Shown piece by piece: positions 1 to 6,250 of a stretch of DNA of 7,204 nt (its first letter is position 1; every line of letters starts with the position of its first letter). The stretch is from the NCBI GenBank assembly GCA_027293245.1, contig JAPUFZ010000081.1, positions 1 through 7,204 on the forward strand. The letters run 5' to 3'. The notes under the pieces are model-generated. The model had not been told where the DNA came from and searched no databases. It worked only from the letters and a program-made list of their open reading frames with translations. Source of the stretch: Gammaproteobacteria bacterium. GTDB lineage: Bacteria > Pseudomonadota > Gammaproteobacteria > GCA-001735895. The translations under genes were made by a program, and so were the position numbers.

Positions 1-55
1 CTTCCAAAAAGGCGGCAGATCACTCCAGTTATAACTCTTTGATAGCTCTAGGAAT

Positions 56-111
56 TGGTCCGCCTGAGCCGATTCGAACGGCTGACCTGCCGCTTAGGAG
101 TCGGATGCTCT
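56..111 (-). pseudogene. 3' fragment of a tRNA-Arg(CCU) gene, probable att-site duplicate
   Basis: Read on the minus strand, this stretch contains the end of the D arm (GAGC), an anticodon loop CTCCTAA (anticodon CCU, arginine), a five-base variable loop AGGTC, a perfect five-pair T arm (AGCCG-TTCGAAT-CGGCT), a seven-base acceptor 3' strand CAGGCGG, discriminator A and an encoded CCA at 58-56. The 5' half is missing: beyond 111 there is no D stem and no CCGCCTG partner for the acceptor strand. The anticodon stem also has non-pairing ends (A31 against G39, T27 against C43), which fits decay. Integrases of genomic islands often use the 3' part of a tRNA gene as attachment site and leave such a fragment at the far edge. 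The CCA end points left, so the element should lie to the right. The tRNA identity is read directly; the att role is inferred. Confidence 0.75.
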
Positions 112-112
112 G

Positions 113-290
113 TGGGGGAGTTGGGCAGTAACTGGAAGAAAGGTAAGGGGTTTTGTCTGGGGGAGGTGGGTGCCTCGCTGAAACCGAACTTATGCCGAAC
201 CGGGTGGTGGGAGATTTCGGACCGGGTGGCAGTAGGTGGAAGAAGGGTAAGAGAAAACGGAAACCGAACTCCGAACTGGGACCGAACCCC
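113..290. repeat. G-rich degenerate direct repeats
   Basis: This non-coding stretch is purine-rich on the plus strand and built from diverged short repeats. Positions 126-149 and 230-253 match at about 20 of 24 bases (core TGGAAGAA followed by GGTAAG). GAAACCGAACT occurs exactly at 180-190 and 260-270, ACCGGGTGG exactly at 199-207 and 221-229, and CCGAAC at 195-200, 271-276 and 282-287. The spacing is irregular (about 104, 80 and 22 bases), so this is not a clean tandem array and not a CRISPR. It directly follows the tRNA remnant. I do not recognise the repeat family. Confidence 0.5.
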
Positions 291-625
291 GACTCTGTAA
301 CTTGCTGATCAAATTGGTGAATTAGCATTTCGCCATACACAGGGAGAGAAACGAATTCAGCTGTATTCAGGTGCTTCGGTGTGCATGCGGCTGTTTACAA
401 CCTGTTAAACTTGGGGAGACACCTGGTTAGGGCTCCGCATTATCGAGATCTTAGGGCAAGTGCGTTCGGACGTTGGATGGCGGTGGTGGCATGATGCTGT
501 TATCGGGAATTGACCGTTCCTTCAAAAGTTAACTTGTCGGTGCCCACATAAAAGACATCAATATTTAGATAGGATCTTACTCGTCACTGATATCCGCTAA
601 GGTTTCATGTAGCAATACGAGAATT

Positions 626-643
626 TTTAGTTAGGCGACTAAA
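626..643. promoter_or_regulatory. Inverted repeat, candidate operator
   Basis: TTTAGT at 626-631 and ACTAAA at 638-643 are perfect inverted copies around a six-base spacer. The repeat sits about 50 bases upstream of the promoter-like element at 691, a position suited to a dimeric transcription factor. I cannot assign it to a regulator family. Six-base arms in AT-rich DNA can arise by chance. Confidence 0.3.
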
Positions 644-690
644 TCAAAGGGGGAAATCTGCACAAAACATTCCGCTTTTTTCGCCTATAC

Positions 691-707
691 TTGGCACGTA
701 TTTTTCT
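691..707 (+). promoter_or_regulatory. Sigma-54-like -24/-12 promoter for amnC operon
   Basis: TTGGCACG at 691-698 matches the sigma-54 -24 element (YTGGCACG) completely. At the correct distance the -12 element reads TTTCT at 703-707 instead of TTGCW, so the usually conserved G of the GC pair is missing. Other aromatic meta-cleavage operons use sigma-54 promoters with XylR/DmpR-type activators, so the assignment makes sense, but the -12 mismatch is serious. Alternatively, TTGGCA (691-696) could act as a sigma-70 -35 box, though no good -10 follows. Transcription would start near 718, about 80 bases before amnC. Confidence 0.35.
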
Positions 708-766
708 ATTTTTGCGTTATCGGAGAATCCTATAGCGTTCACTGTAACCACTAATTAACAGCTTGA

Positions 767-780
767 GTGCCCCCGGGCAC
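767..780. promoter_or_regulatory. GC-rich hairpin in amnC 5' leader
   Basis: GTGCCC (767-772) and GGGCAC (775-780) form a perfect inverted repeat around CC. It ends five bases before the ribosome binding site GAGGT (786-790) of amnC. It is flanked by a near-direct repeat GCTTGAG / GCTTTGAG (761-767, 781-788). It could be a repressor operator downstream of the promoter. The two-base loop would force some pairs open if it formed in RNA. Confidence 0.3.
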
Positions 781-796
781 GCTTTGAGGTCAACAG

Positions 797-2287
797 ATGC
801 CAGCTCACCACAAAATGGTTGTGCCACACGCCGGCGGATTACTGCGCAACTACGTTGCCGGTGAATTTGTGGGCAGTGAGCGTACCTTTGCCAACGTGAC
901 TCCGGTGGATGGCAGTACCATTAATGAGGTGTGTGAAGCAGACAGTGCCCTGGTAGATAGGGCCGTTGCCGCCGCCAGAGAGGCCTTACACGGCCCCTGG
1001 GGGAAAATGTCTCTCGATGAGCGCAGCGCCCTGTTGCACAAGGTCGCCGACGGCATTGAAGCACGCTTTGACGAGTTTGTGGCCGCAGAAATGGCCGACA
1101 CCGGGAAATCACTGTGGCAGGCACAGAATATCGACATTCCCCGTGGGGCCGCTAATTTTCGGGCCTTTGCCGATCTTGCCAAATCCCGCGCTGGCGAATG
1201 CTTTCAGAGCACCACCCCAGACGGTGGCCAGGCACTCAACTACTCAGTGCACAAACCCCTGGGTGTGGTCGCCGTAATCGCGCCCTGGAATCTGCCGCTG
1301 CTGCTACTCACCTGGAAACTGGGCCCGGCCATGGCGGTGGGCAATACTGTGATCGCCAAACCGTCTGAAGACACCCCCGGCACTGCCACATTGCTGGCAG
1401 AGGTCATGCACGCCGCTGGCGTACCGGCAGGAGTCTTTAACCTGGTACATGGCTTTGGCCCCAACTCTGCCGGTGAGTTTCTCACCACGCACCGCGGTAT
1501 TGATGCGGTGACTTTCACCGGGGAATCTCGCACTGGCGCTGCCATCATGCGCGCGGCAGCAGACAACGTAAAAGCCCTGTCGTTTGAGCTGGGCGGCAAG
1601 AACGCGGCATTGATCTTTGAAGACGCTGACTTTGATGCCGCGGTAGAAGGCACGGCCAAATCCGTTTTTACTAACGGCGGCCAGGTATGCCTGTGTACCG
1701 AACGGGTATATGTGCAGCGCCCCATATTTGAGCGCTTTGTGGCTGCAATGAAAGAAAAAGCTGAAGCACTGCGGATCGACTGGCCGGAATCTCCGGACAC
1801 CGACATGGGCCCGCTAATCTCCCATGAGCATCAGCAAAAAGTATTGTCTTACTACCAACTGGCCGGGGAAGAAGGCGCAACCTTTATCACTGGTGGCGGT
1901 GTGCCGACCTTCGGCGATGAGCGCGACAACGGCGCCTTCGTAGAACCCACCATCATCACCGGGCTGCCTGAAAGCGCTCGCTGCATTAAAGAAGAGGTGT
2001 TTGGCCCCATCTGCCACATCGCGCCCTTTGACACCGAAGAGGAAGCCATCGCCCTGGCCAACGACAGCGAGTACGGCCTGGCCGGCACCGTATGGACCAC
2101 ACACCTGCAGCGAGCACACAGAGTGGCCCAGCAGATAGACGCGGGGATTGTGTGGGTGAACGCCTGGTATTTGCGCGACCTGCGCACACCTTTTGGCGGC
2201 GTGAAGCTCTCCGGCATTGGCCGTGAGGGCGGCGTACACTCGCTTAACTTTTATTCTGAACCCACCAATATTTGCATCAAATTCTAG
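797..2287 (+). CDS. amnC: 2-aminomuconate 6-semialdehyde dehydrogenase
   Basis: This NAD-dependent aldehyde dehydrogenase (496 aa) should oxidise 2-aminomuconate 6-semialdehyde to 2-aminomuconate in the cytoplasm. All superfamily landmarks are visible: the PWN asparagine N165, the cofactor-binding lysine K188 in AKPSE, the catalytic-site E264 in FELGGKN, the nucleophile C298 in NGGQVC, and E400 in EEVFGP. The structurally studied Pseudomonas fluorescens enzyme (recalled: N169, E268, C302, substrate-binding R120 and R464) lines up with a constant offset of four, giving R116 and R460 here, both arginine. This pair binds the substrate carboxylate and favours the aminomuconate/hydroxymuconate semialdehyde group over general aldehyde dehydrogenases. 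The start at 797 follows GAGGT (786-790). It is first of three tightly spaced genes, nine bases before amnE. CTG makes up 21 of 37 leucine codons. 2-Hydroxymuconic semialdehyde dehydrogenase is the main alternative, but the neighbouring deaminase favours the amino substrate. Confidence 0.92.
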   Translation: MPAHHKMVVPHAGGLLRNYVAGEFVGSERTFANVTPVDGSTINEVCEADSALVDRAVAAAREALHGPWGKMSLDERSALLHKVADGIEARFDEFVAAEMADTGKSLWQAQNIDIPRGAANFRAFADLAKSRAGECFQSTTPDGGQALNYSVHKPLGVVAVIAPWNLPLLLLTWKLGPAMAVGNTVIAKPSEDTPGTATLLAEVMHAAGVPAGVFNLVHGFGPNSAGEFLTTHRGIDAVTFTGESRTGAAIMRAAADNVKALSFELGGKNAALIFEDADFDAAVEGTAKSVFTNGGQVCLCTERVYVQRPIFERFVAAMKEKAEALRIDWPESPDTDMGPLISHEHQQKVLSYYQLAGEEGATFITGGGVPTFGDERDNGAFVEPTIITGLPESARCIKEEVFGPICHIAPFDTEEEAIALANDSEYGLAGTVWTTHLQRAHRVAQQIDAGIVWVNAWYLRDLRTPFGGVKLSGIGREGGVHSLNFYSEPTNICIKF

Positions 2288-2289
2288 GA
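2285..2289 (+). promoter_or_regulatory. Ribosome binding site overlapping the amnC stop codon
   Basis: TAGGA serves as both the amnC stop codon (TAG, 2285-2287) and the Shine-Dalgarno core of the next gene, seven bases before its ATG at 2297. This indicates co-transcription and probably translational coupling of the two genes. Confidence 0.6.
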
Positions 2290-2296
2290 CCAGCCA

Positions 2297-3070
2297 ATGA
2301 CCGACCTGAACGCCATAGCACAACGGGTAGACGAAGCCGCCCGCACCGGCACCGCCATTGAGCAGCTGTCTACAAGCGGCAGCGCACTGAGCCTGGAACA
2401 GGCCTATCAGGTGCAAGCAACGTCTATCGATCGTCGCCTTGATCGCGGCGAACAGTTAGTAGGTGTGAAAATGGGGTTTACCAGCCGCGCCAAAATGATT
2501 CAGATGGGTGTTGAAGACATGATTTGGGGGCGCCTCACAGACGCCATGACCTTGGATAACGGCGCGACGCTGAGCCTTGCCGGTTACGTGCATCCGCGCA
2601 TAGAACCCGAAGTCGCCTTTCGTCTGAAAAGCCCACTAAGCGGAACCATCAGCATTGAAGAAGCCAAGGCAGCTATAGACGGCGTAGCTGTGGCAATGGA
2701 GATCATCGATTCCCGCTACCAGAACTTCAAGTTCTCCCTGGAAGACGTGGTTGCTGATAATTCTTCGTCCTCCAGCTATGTGATTGGCCCCTGGCGTGAG
2801 CCCCTCGATGACATCAGCGACCTTGCCATGACCCTCGCCTTTGACGGTGAGACCGTTCAGGCAGGTTCTTCCCAAGACATCCTGGGTAACCCTTACGAAT
2901 CTCTAGTGGAAGCCGCACGGCTTGCAGCCGATGCAGGCATGACACTAGAAGCGGGGTGGGTAGTGCTGGCAGGGGCCGCTACCGCTGCAGAGGCATTGCG
3001 CCCGGGCATTAGTGTGAACACCAGTGCCGAGCAACTGGGCAGTGTCAGCCTCAACATTGCCGACAAGTGA
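2297..3070 (+). CDS. amnE: 4-oxalocrotonate decarboxylase
   Basis: This 257-aa protein of the fumarylacetoacetate hydrolase-like hydratase/decarboxylase family should convert 4-oxalocrotonate (2-oxohex-3-enedioate) to 2-oxopent-4-enoate and CO2 using a divalent metal. Visible motifs are [12 protein letters not shown] (residues 56-67), WGRLTDAM (77-84), [10 protein letters not shown] (99-108) with E103 and E105, MEIIDSR (134-140) with E135, and VVADNSSSS. The glutamates are the expected metal ligands. [26 protein letters not shown] and [13 protein letters not shown] resemble DmpH/XylI decarboxylases; the paralogous 2-oxopent-4-enoate hydratases (DmpE/XylJ) typically read GVTSKAVM, FGYLTDAM and LSGSLV instead. 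Length is slightly below the roughly 260 aa usual for the family. It is the middle gene of the operon, 13 bases before amnD. Hydratase activity is the less likely alternative. Confidence 0.87.
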   Translation: MTDLNAIAQRVDEAARTGTAIEQLSTSGSALSLEQAYQVQATSIDRRLDRGEQLVGVKMGFTSRAKMIQMGVEDMIWGRLTDAMTLDNGATLSLAGYVHPRIEPEVAFRLKSPLSGTISIEEAKAAIDGVAVAMEIIDSRYQNFKFSLEDVVADNSSSSSYVIGPWREPLDDISDLAMTLAFDGETVQAGSSQDILGNPYESLVEAARLAADAGMTLEAGWVVLAGAATAAEALRPGISVNTSAEQLGSVSLNIADK

Positions 3071-3075
3071 GAGAG
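3071..3075 (+). promoter_or_regulatory. Ribosome binding site fixing the amnD start
   Basis: GAGAG directly follows the amnE stop codon and lies eight bases before ATG 3084. It supports 3084 as the amnD start, rather than an in-frame ATG at 3024 that would place 20 extra residues inside amnE. Confidence 0.55.
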
Positions 3076-3083
3076 CACGCTTT

Positions 3084-3521
3084 ATGAAACAGCCAAAAGA
3101 TAGCCAGGTAATTGCAGGCAAAGCCAAGCCCCGGGGGCGCTTCCCGCACTACAAACGCGCCGGTGATTTTATTCACATATCAGGCACCAGCTCACGCCGC
3201 CCGGACGACAGCTTCGAGGGCGTGCAGGTAGACGAGATGGGGGTAACCCAACTCGATATATGCGCCCAGACGCACGCGGTCATTGAAAACATTCGCGACA
3301 TTTTGAGTGAAGCAGGCGCAGAGCTTAACGACCTGGTATCACTCACTACCTACTTGGTGAATATGAACGACTTTGGCGGCTACAACGAAACCTACGCCAA
3401 GTTTTTTGACTACGACGGCCCCAGCCGCACCACGGTAGCGGTGCACCAACTGCCGCACCCGCATTTGTTAATTGAGATTCAGGCGGTGGCCTACAAGCCT
3501 CGCGAGACCAAGAATGCCTAA
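3084..3521 (+). CDS. amnD: 2-aminomuconate deaminase (RidA-fold)
   Basis: This 145-aa protein belongs to the RidA/YjgF/UK114 fold and matches the 2-aminomuconate deaminases AmnD/NbaF, which hydrolyse the enamine 2-aminomuconate to 4-oxalocrotonate and ammonia. Characteristic blocks are the N-terminal [20 protein letters not shown] (residues 17-36), [10 protein letters not shown], a long helix with [13 protein letters not shown], the strand [11 protein letters not shown], and [20 protein letters not shown] (112-131). R115 is at the position of the conserved arginine that binds the substrate carboxylate in RidA proteins. The paired [12 protein letters not shown] block is typical of the dedicated aminomuconate deaminases and is absent from housekeeping RidA. 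The start at 3084 is chosen on its ribosome binding site and the usual family length near 142 aa. It is the last gene of the first module; no clear terminator follows in the 76-bp gap to the convergent gene. Confidence 0.9.
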   Translation: MKQPKDSQVIAGKAKPRGRFPHYKRAGDFIHISGTSSRRPDDSFEGVQVDEMGVTQLDICAQTHAVIENIRDILSEAGAELNDLVSLTTYLVNMNDFGGYNETYAKFFDYDGPSRTTVAVHQLPHPHLLIEIQAVAYKPRETKNA

Positions 3522-3597
3522 ACGGACCCTCCCCCGCTCTCGCACTCTCGTCGCCCTGCGTGGTTGCTCTACTGATTATGCCTGCATCATTATTCAG

Positions 3598-3984
3598 CTA
3601 TTCTCTGTAAAACATAAATTCGATTTCAACATTTGCGTTTAAGGGTAAAGCACTAACACCCATTGCCGTTCTGGCGGGCAAACGGACGTCCTCAGTAAAC
3701 ACGTCTTCCCAAGCTTTGTTGATTTCAGGGAACATTTCGAATCGGGTAGTGTAGATAGTGGCGCTGATCAGGTCTTCTAGCGCCAGGCCAAAATCAGGCA
3801 AAGCCTGTAACAAATTATCCAATATTTTACTCGTTTCTTTTCCAACGCCACCCGATTCGAGTTCACCGCTATCTTTATCAAGTGCGATCATACCGGCTGT
3901 CTTGTAAATAGGACCTGCCTTAATCAAAGGACTATAGCGAAAACGTGGTGCAGGGAGGTTTGCAGAACTGAGACTTTCTATCAT
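3598..3984 (-). CDS. RidA-family enamine/imine deaminase
   Basis: This 128-aa protein is a full-length classical RidA homologue. The C-terminal signature LPARTAMGVSALP (102-114) carries R105, at the same number as the catalytic arginine of enteric RidA, followed by E120 in VEIEF, also conserved in active members. The N-terminal part PLIKAGPIYKTAGMIALD forms the first strands of the trimeric barrel. RidA proteins hydrolyse reactive 2-aminoacrylate-type enamines and imines in the cytoplasm. The gene opposes its neighbours: it converges on amnD and diverges from the cyclase gene. The ribosome binding site GGAGA lies six bases before the ATG. Since 2-aminomuconate is itself an enamine, a supporting or duplicate deaminase role is possible, but the sequence is far from AmnD (no HQLPHPH block), and general enamine detoxification is equally likely. 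Confidence 0.85.
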   Translation of the reverse strand: MIESLSSANLPAPRFRYSPLIKAGPIYKTAGMIALDKDSGELESGGVGKETSKILDNLLQALPDFGLALEDLISATIYTTRFEMFPEINKAWEDVFTEDVRLPARTAMGVSALPLNANVEIEFMFYRE

Positions 3985-4150
3985 ATTGGCTCTCCAAAAT
4001 TATATTTGCAGCAACTAGTGAAATATATATCAAATTCACAGGGTGAACTAAAACCAAGCCCTTCCTGCTTCACCCAGCTTTTGTGCCATTGACTCCGGGT
4101 CGTCTTGGGCAGGAGAAAGATAACCCCGCATGCATTTGATTGCCAAACTA

Positions 4151-4186
4151 TAGCGGGTTGGGTGCGAAAACGTAGTGGTAGCGGGT
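4151..4186. repeat. TAGCGGGT direct repeat upstream of module 2 promoter
   Basis: TAGCGGGT occurs exactly at 4151-4158 and 4179-4186, 28 bases apart. The second copy ends four bases before the -35 box at 4191, the usual place for an activator contacting RNA polymerase. The pair could be binding sites for a regulator of the cyclase-amnBA operon; the regulator is unknown. Confidence 0.3.
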
Positions 4187-4190
4187 AAGA

Positions 4191-4219
4191 TTGACGCCGG
4201 GTTTTCAATGAAATAGTAT
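4191..4219 (+). promoter_or_regulatory. Sigma-70 promoter of cyclase-amnBA operon
   Basis: TTGACG (4191-4196, five of six consensus bases) and TAGTAT (4214-4219, four of six) are separated by the ideal 17 bases. Transcription would start near 4226, about 40 bases before the TTG start codon of the cyclase gene. The moderate -10 box and the direct repeats upstream fit a regulated promoter. Confidence 0.55.
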
Positions 4220-4252
4220 CGAACGCTTATTAGCAATCACGCCATAAGCCAC

Positions 4253-4257
4253 AAGGA
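4253..4257 (+). promoter_or_regulatory. Ribosome binding site fixing the TTG start of the cyclase gene
   Basis: AAGGA ends eight bases before TTG 4266. An in-frame stop codon TAA at 4245-4247 rules out any start further upstream, and the next in-frame ATG would be residue 64. TTG at 4266 is therefore the only start that gives a complete protein. Confidence 0.7.
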
Positions 4258-4265
4258 CACGCCTC

Positions 4266-5252
4266 TTGTCGTATCGACCACTGGCACTAGTGTTTCTTCT
4301 CTGCCTGGGCACCGCCCAGGCCAACGATTATTTGCCCTCGAAGTGGTGGCCATCCACTTGGGGTGCCGAGGATGAACGTGGTGCACTAAACCACCTCAGT
4401 CCAGCCAAGACACTTGCAGCGGCTGCGCTGATTAAGACCGGCGTTATCTATGACATGGGCCGGGTATTCGAAGAAGAGATGCCCTTGTTCAGCCTTACCC
4501 CGAAGCATCGTAAATACACCTTGGTAACATCGGGGGCACCCGCCGGTGGGCCCTTGGGTGAAAACAGGCTTTTATGGAATGAAGACTTCGTGTCCGGCCA
4601 TTTAACCCAAGACGGCACCCAGTTTGATGCCTTGAGCCATATGGGCACAGACTTAGGGCCTGGAGGCGATCTTAACAAGATCCATTATTACAACGGCCAC
4701 ACTCACGCCGCGATAGGCAGTGGCCGGGGCTTTAGCAAACTCGGGGTCGAAAATGTAACGCCTATCTTTACTCGCGGCATTTTGATCGATATCGCCGCCC
4801 TGCGAGGTCGAGCGTTAAACTGCGAGGAAGAGATCTCTATCGACGACCTCAAGGCAGCGCTCAAGCGCCAAGGGTTAGCAGAGAACGTGATCCAAACTGG
4901 GGACGCTTTGTTCTACCACACCGGTTGGGGTCAATACTGGAAAGTCGATAACGACAAATTTAACGCCTGCTCACCCGGTCTATCCGATGTCGCCGGGGAC
5001 TGGGTGGTGGAGCAACAAGTATTATTGGTCGGCACGGACAACTGGTCGGTAGAGGCCATCCCGGGACCCGACCCAAAGATCTTCGCCCCGAATCATCAGA
5101 AATTTCTGGTTGAAAATGGGATCTATATCATCGAAAACCTGGATTTTGACCGCCTTATCGAGGCCAAGGTCTACGAATTCGCGTTTGTCGTTGGCACCCT
5201 CCCACTCAAGGGTGCAACCGGGTCTCCGGTGAGACCTTTCGCTATCAACTAG
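4266..5252 (+). CDS. Exported cyclase-family (KynB-like) metal hydrolase
   Basis: This 328-aa protein belongs to the cyclase family (Pfam PF04199), which includes kynurenine formamidase KynB and isatin hydrolase; these cleave amide bonds, some in rings. Residues 1-19 form a signal peptide: MSYR, a hydrophobic core LALVFLLCLG, then TAQA before ND. The mature enzyme should be periplasmic. Family marks are WGAEDERGALN (32-42), GTQFDALSH (117-125), FYHTGWGQYW (H218), GTDNWSVE (D258, E263), H277, IIENLD (E290) and a C-terminal GATGSPVRP. In the usual HxGTHxD metal motif both histidines are glutamine here (Q115, Q119), while D121 and H125 remain; related TQ(F/W)D subfamilies are known to me, but their ligands are not. 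It is 80 bp upstream of amnB on the same strand. A role in releasing 2-aminophenol from an acylated or cyclic precursor is inference; the substrate is unknown. Confidence 0.8.
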   Translation: MSYRPLALVFLLCLGTAQANDYLPSKWWPSTWGAEDERGALNHLSPAKTLAAAALIKTGVIYDMGRVFEEEMPLFSLTPKHRKYTLVTSGAPAGGPLGENRLLWNEDFVSGHLTQDGTQFDALSHMGTDLGPGGDLNKIHYYNGHTHAAIGSGRGFSKLGVENVTPIFTRGILIDIAALRGRALNCEEEISIDDLKAALKRQGLAENVIQTGDALFYHTGWGQYWKVDNDKFNACSPGLSDVAGDWVVEQQVLLVGTDNWSVEAIPGPDPKIFAPNHQKFLVENGIYIIENLDFDRLIEAKVYEFAFVVGTLPLKGATGSPVRPFAIN

Positions 5253-5317
5253 CAGCGCCCTTGGTCCGATGGCGCAACAATGGAAGATTCCGACTACAAT
5301 GCCCAAAACCAAGTTGA

Positions 5318-6238
<921 letters not shown>

Positions 6239-6250
6239 GAGGAAAATTCG

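Larger units (their letters stand above)
301..796 (+). other. Non-coding leader upstream of amnC
   Basis: I see no credible gene in these roughly 500 bases, which are more AT-rich than the genes. The stretch holds a perfect 10-bp palindrome AAGTTAACTT at 526-535, an inverted repeat TTTAGT-N6-ACTAAA at 626-643, a sigma-54-like promoter at 691-707, and a GTGCCC-CC-GGGCAC hairpin at 767-780 just before the amnC ribosome binding site. No regulator gene lies in the region, so a regulator acting here must be encoded elsewhere. Confidence 0.5.
3985..4265. other. Divergent intergenic control region
   Basis: This 281-bp region separates the minus-strand RidA gene from the plus-strand cyclase-amnBA operon. 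It contains an AT-rich block (3997-4034), a small palindrome TTCAC-AGG-GTGAA at 4035-4047, two direct copies of TAGCGGGT (4151-4158 and 4179-4186) and a sigma-70 promoter at 4191-4219. I see no convincing gene in it. A minus-strand frame at 4048-4236 encodes plausible-looking sequence but lacks a start signal. Confidence 0.5.

Noticed and set aside
56..111. A complete, functional tRNA gene
   Set aside because: No 5' acceptor strand or D arm follows, and the anticodon stem has non-pairing ends.
113..290. CRISPR array
   Set aside because: Repeats are short, diverged and irregularly spaced, with no constant spacer length and no cas genes nearby.
29..340. Open reading frames on both strands across the first 340 bases
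   Set aside because: They run through the tRNA remnant and G-rich repeats, are proline-rich or low-complexity when translated, lack ribosome binding sites and resemble no family.
1814..2416. A 200-aa minus-strand reading frame across the end of amnC and the start of amnE
   Set aside because: It is antisense to two genes with clear catalytic motifs, has no family features and reflects the GC-rich coding strand. The same applies to the 188-aa frame at 1240-1806.
2297..3070. Assignment of the second gene as 2-oxopent-4-enoate hydratase (amnF)
   Set aside because: The motifs [16 protein letters not shown] and [13 protein letters not shown] follow the decarboxylase pattern rather than the hydratase pattern; the two are paralogues, so some doubt remains.
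3024..3083. An upstream in-frame ATG extending amnD by 20 residues
   Set aside because: It lies inside amnE, has no ribosome binding site, and the resulting length exceeds the family; GAGAG at 3071 fits ATG 3084.
3999..4004. Perfect TATAAT on the minus strand as the -10 box of the RidA gene
   Set aside because: Transcription would start inside the ribosome binding site at 3991-3996, and no -35 box lies 16-18 bases upstream.
5295..5300. TACAAT as an internal promoter -10 before amnB
   Set aside because: No recognisable -35 element is found at 16-18 bases, and the gene is only 80 bases after the cyclase, so read-through is sufficient.
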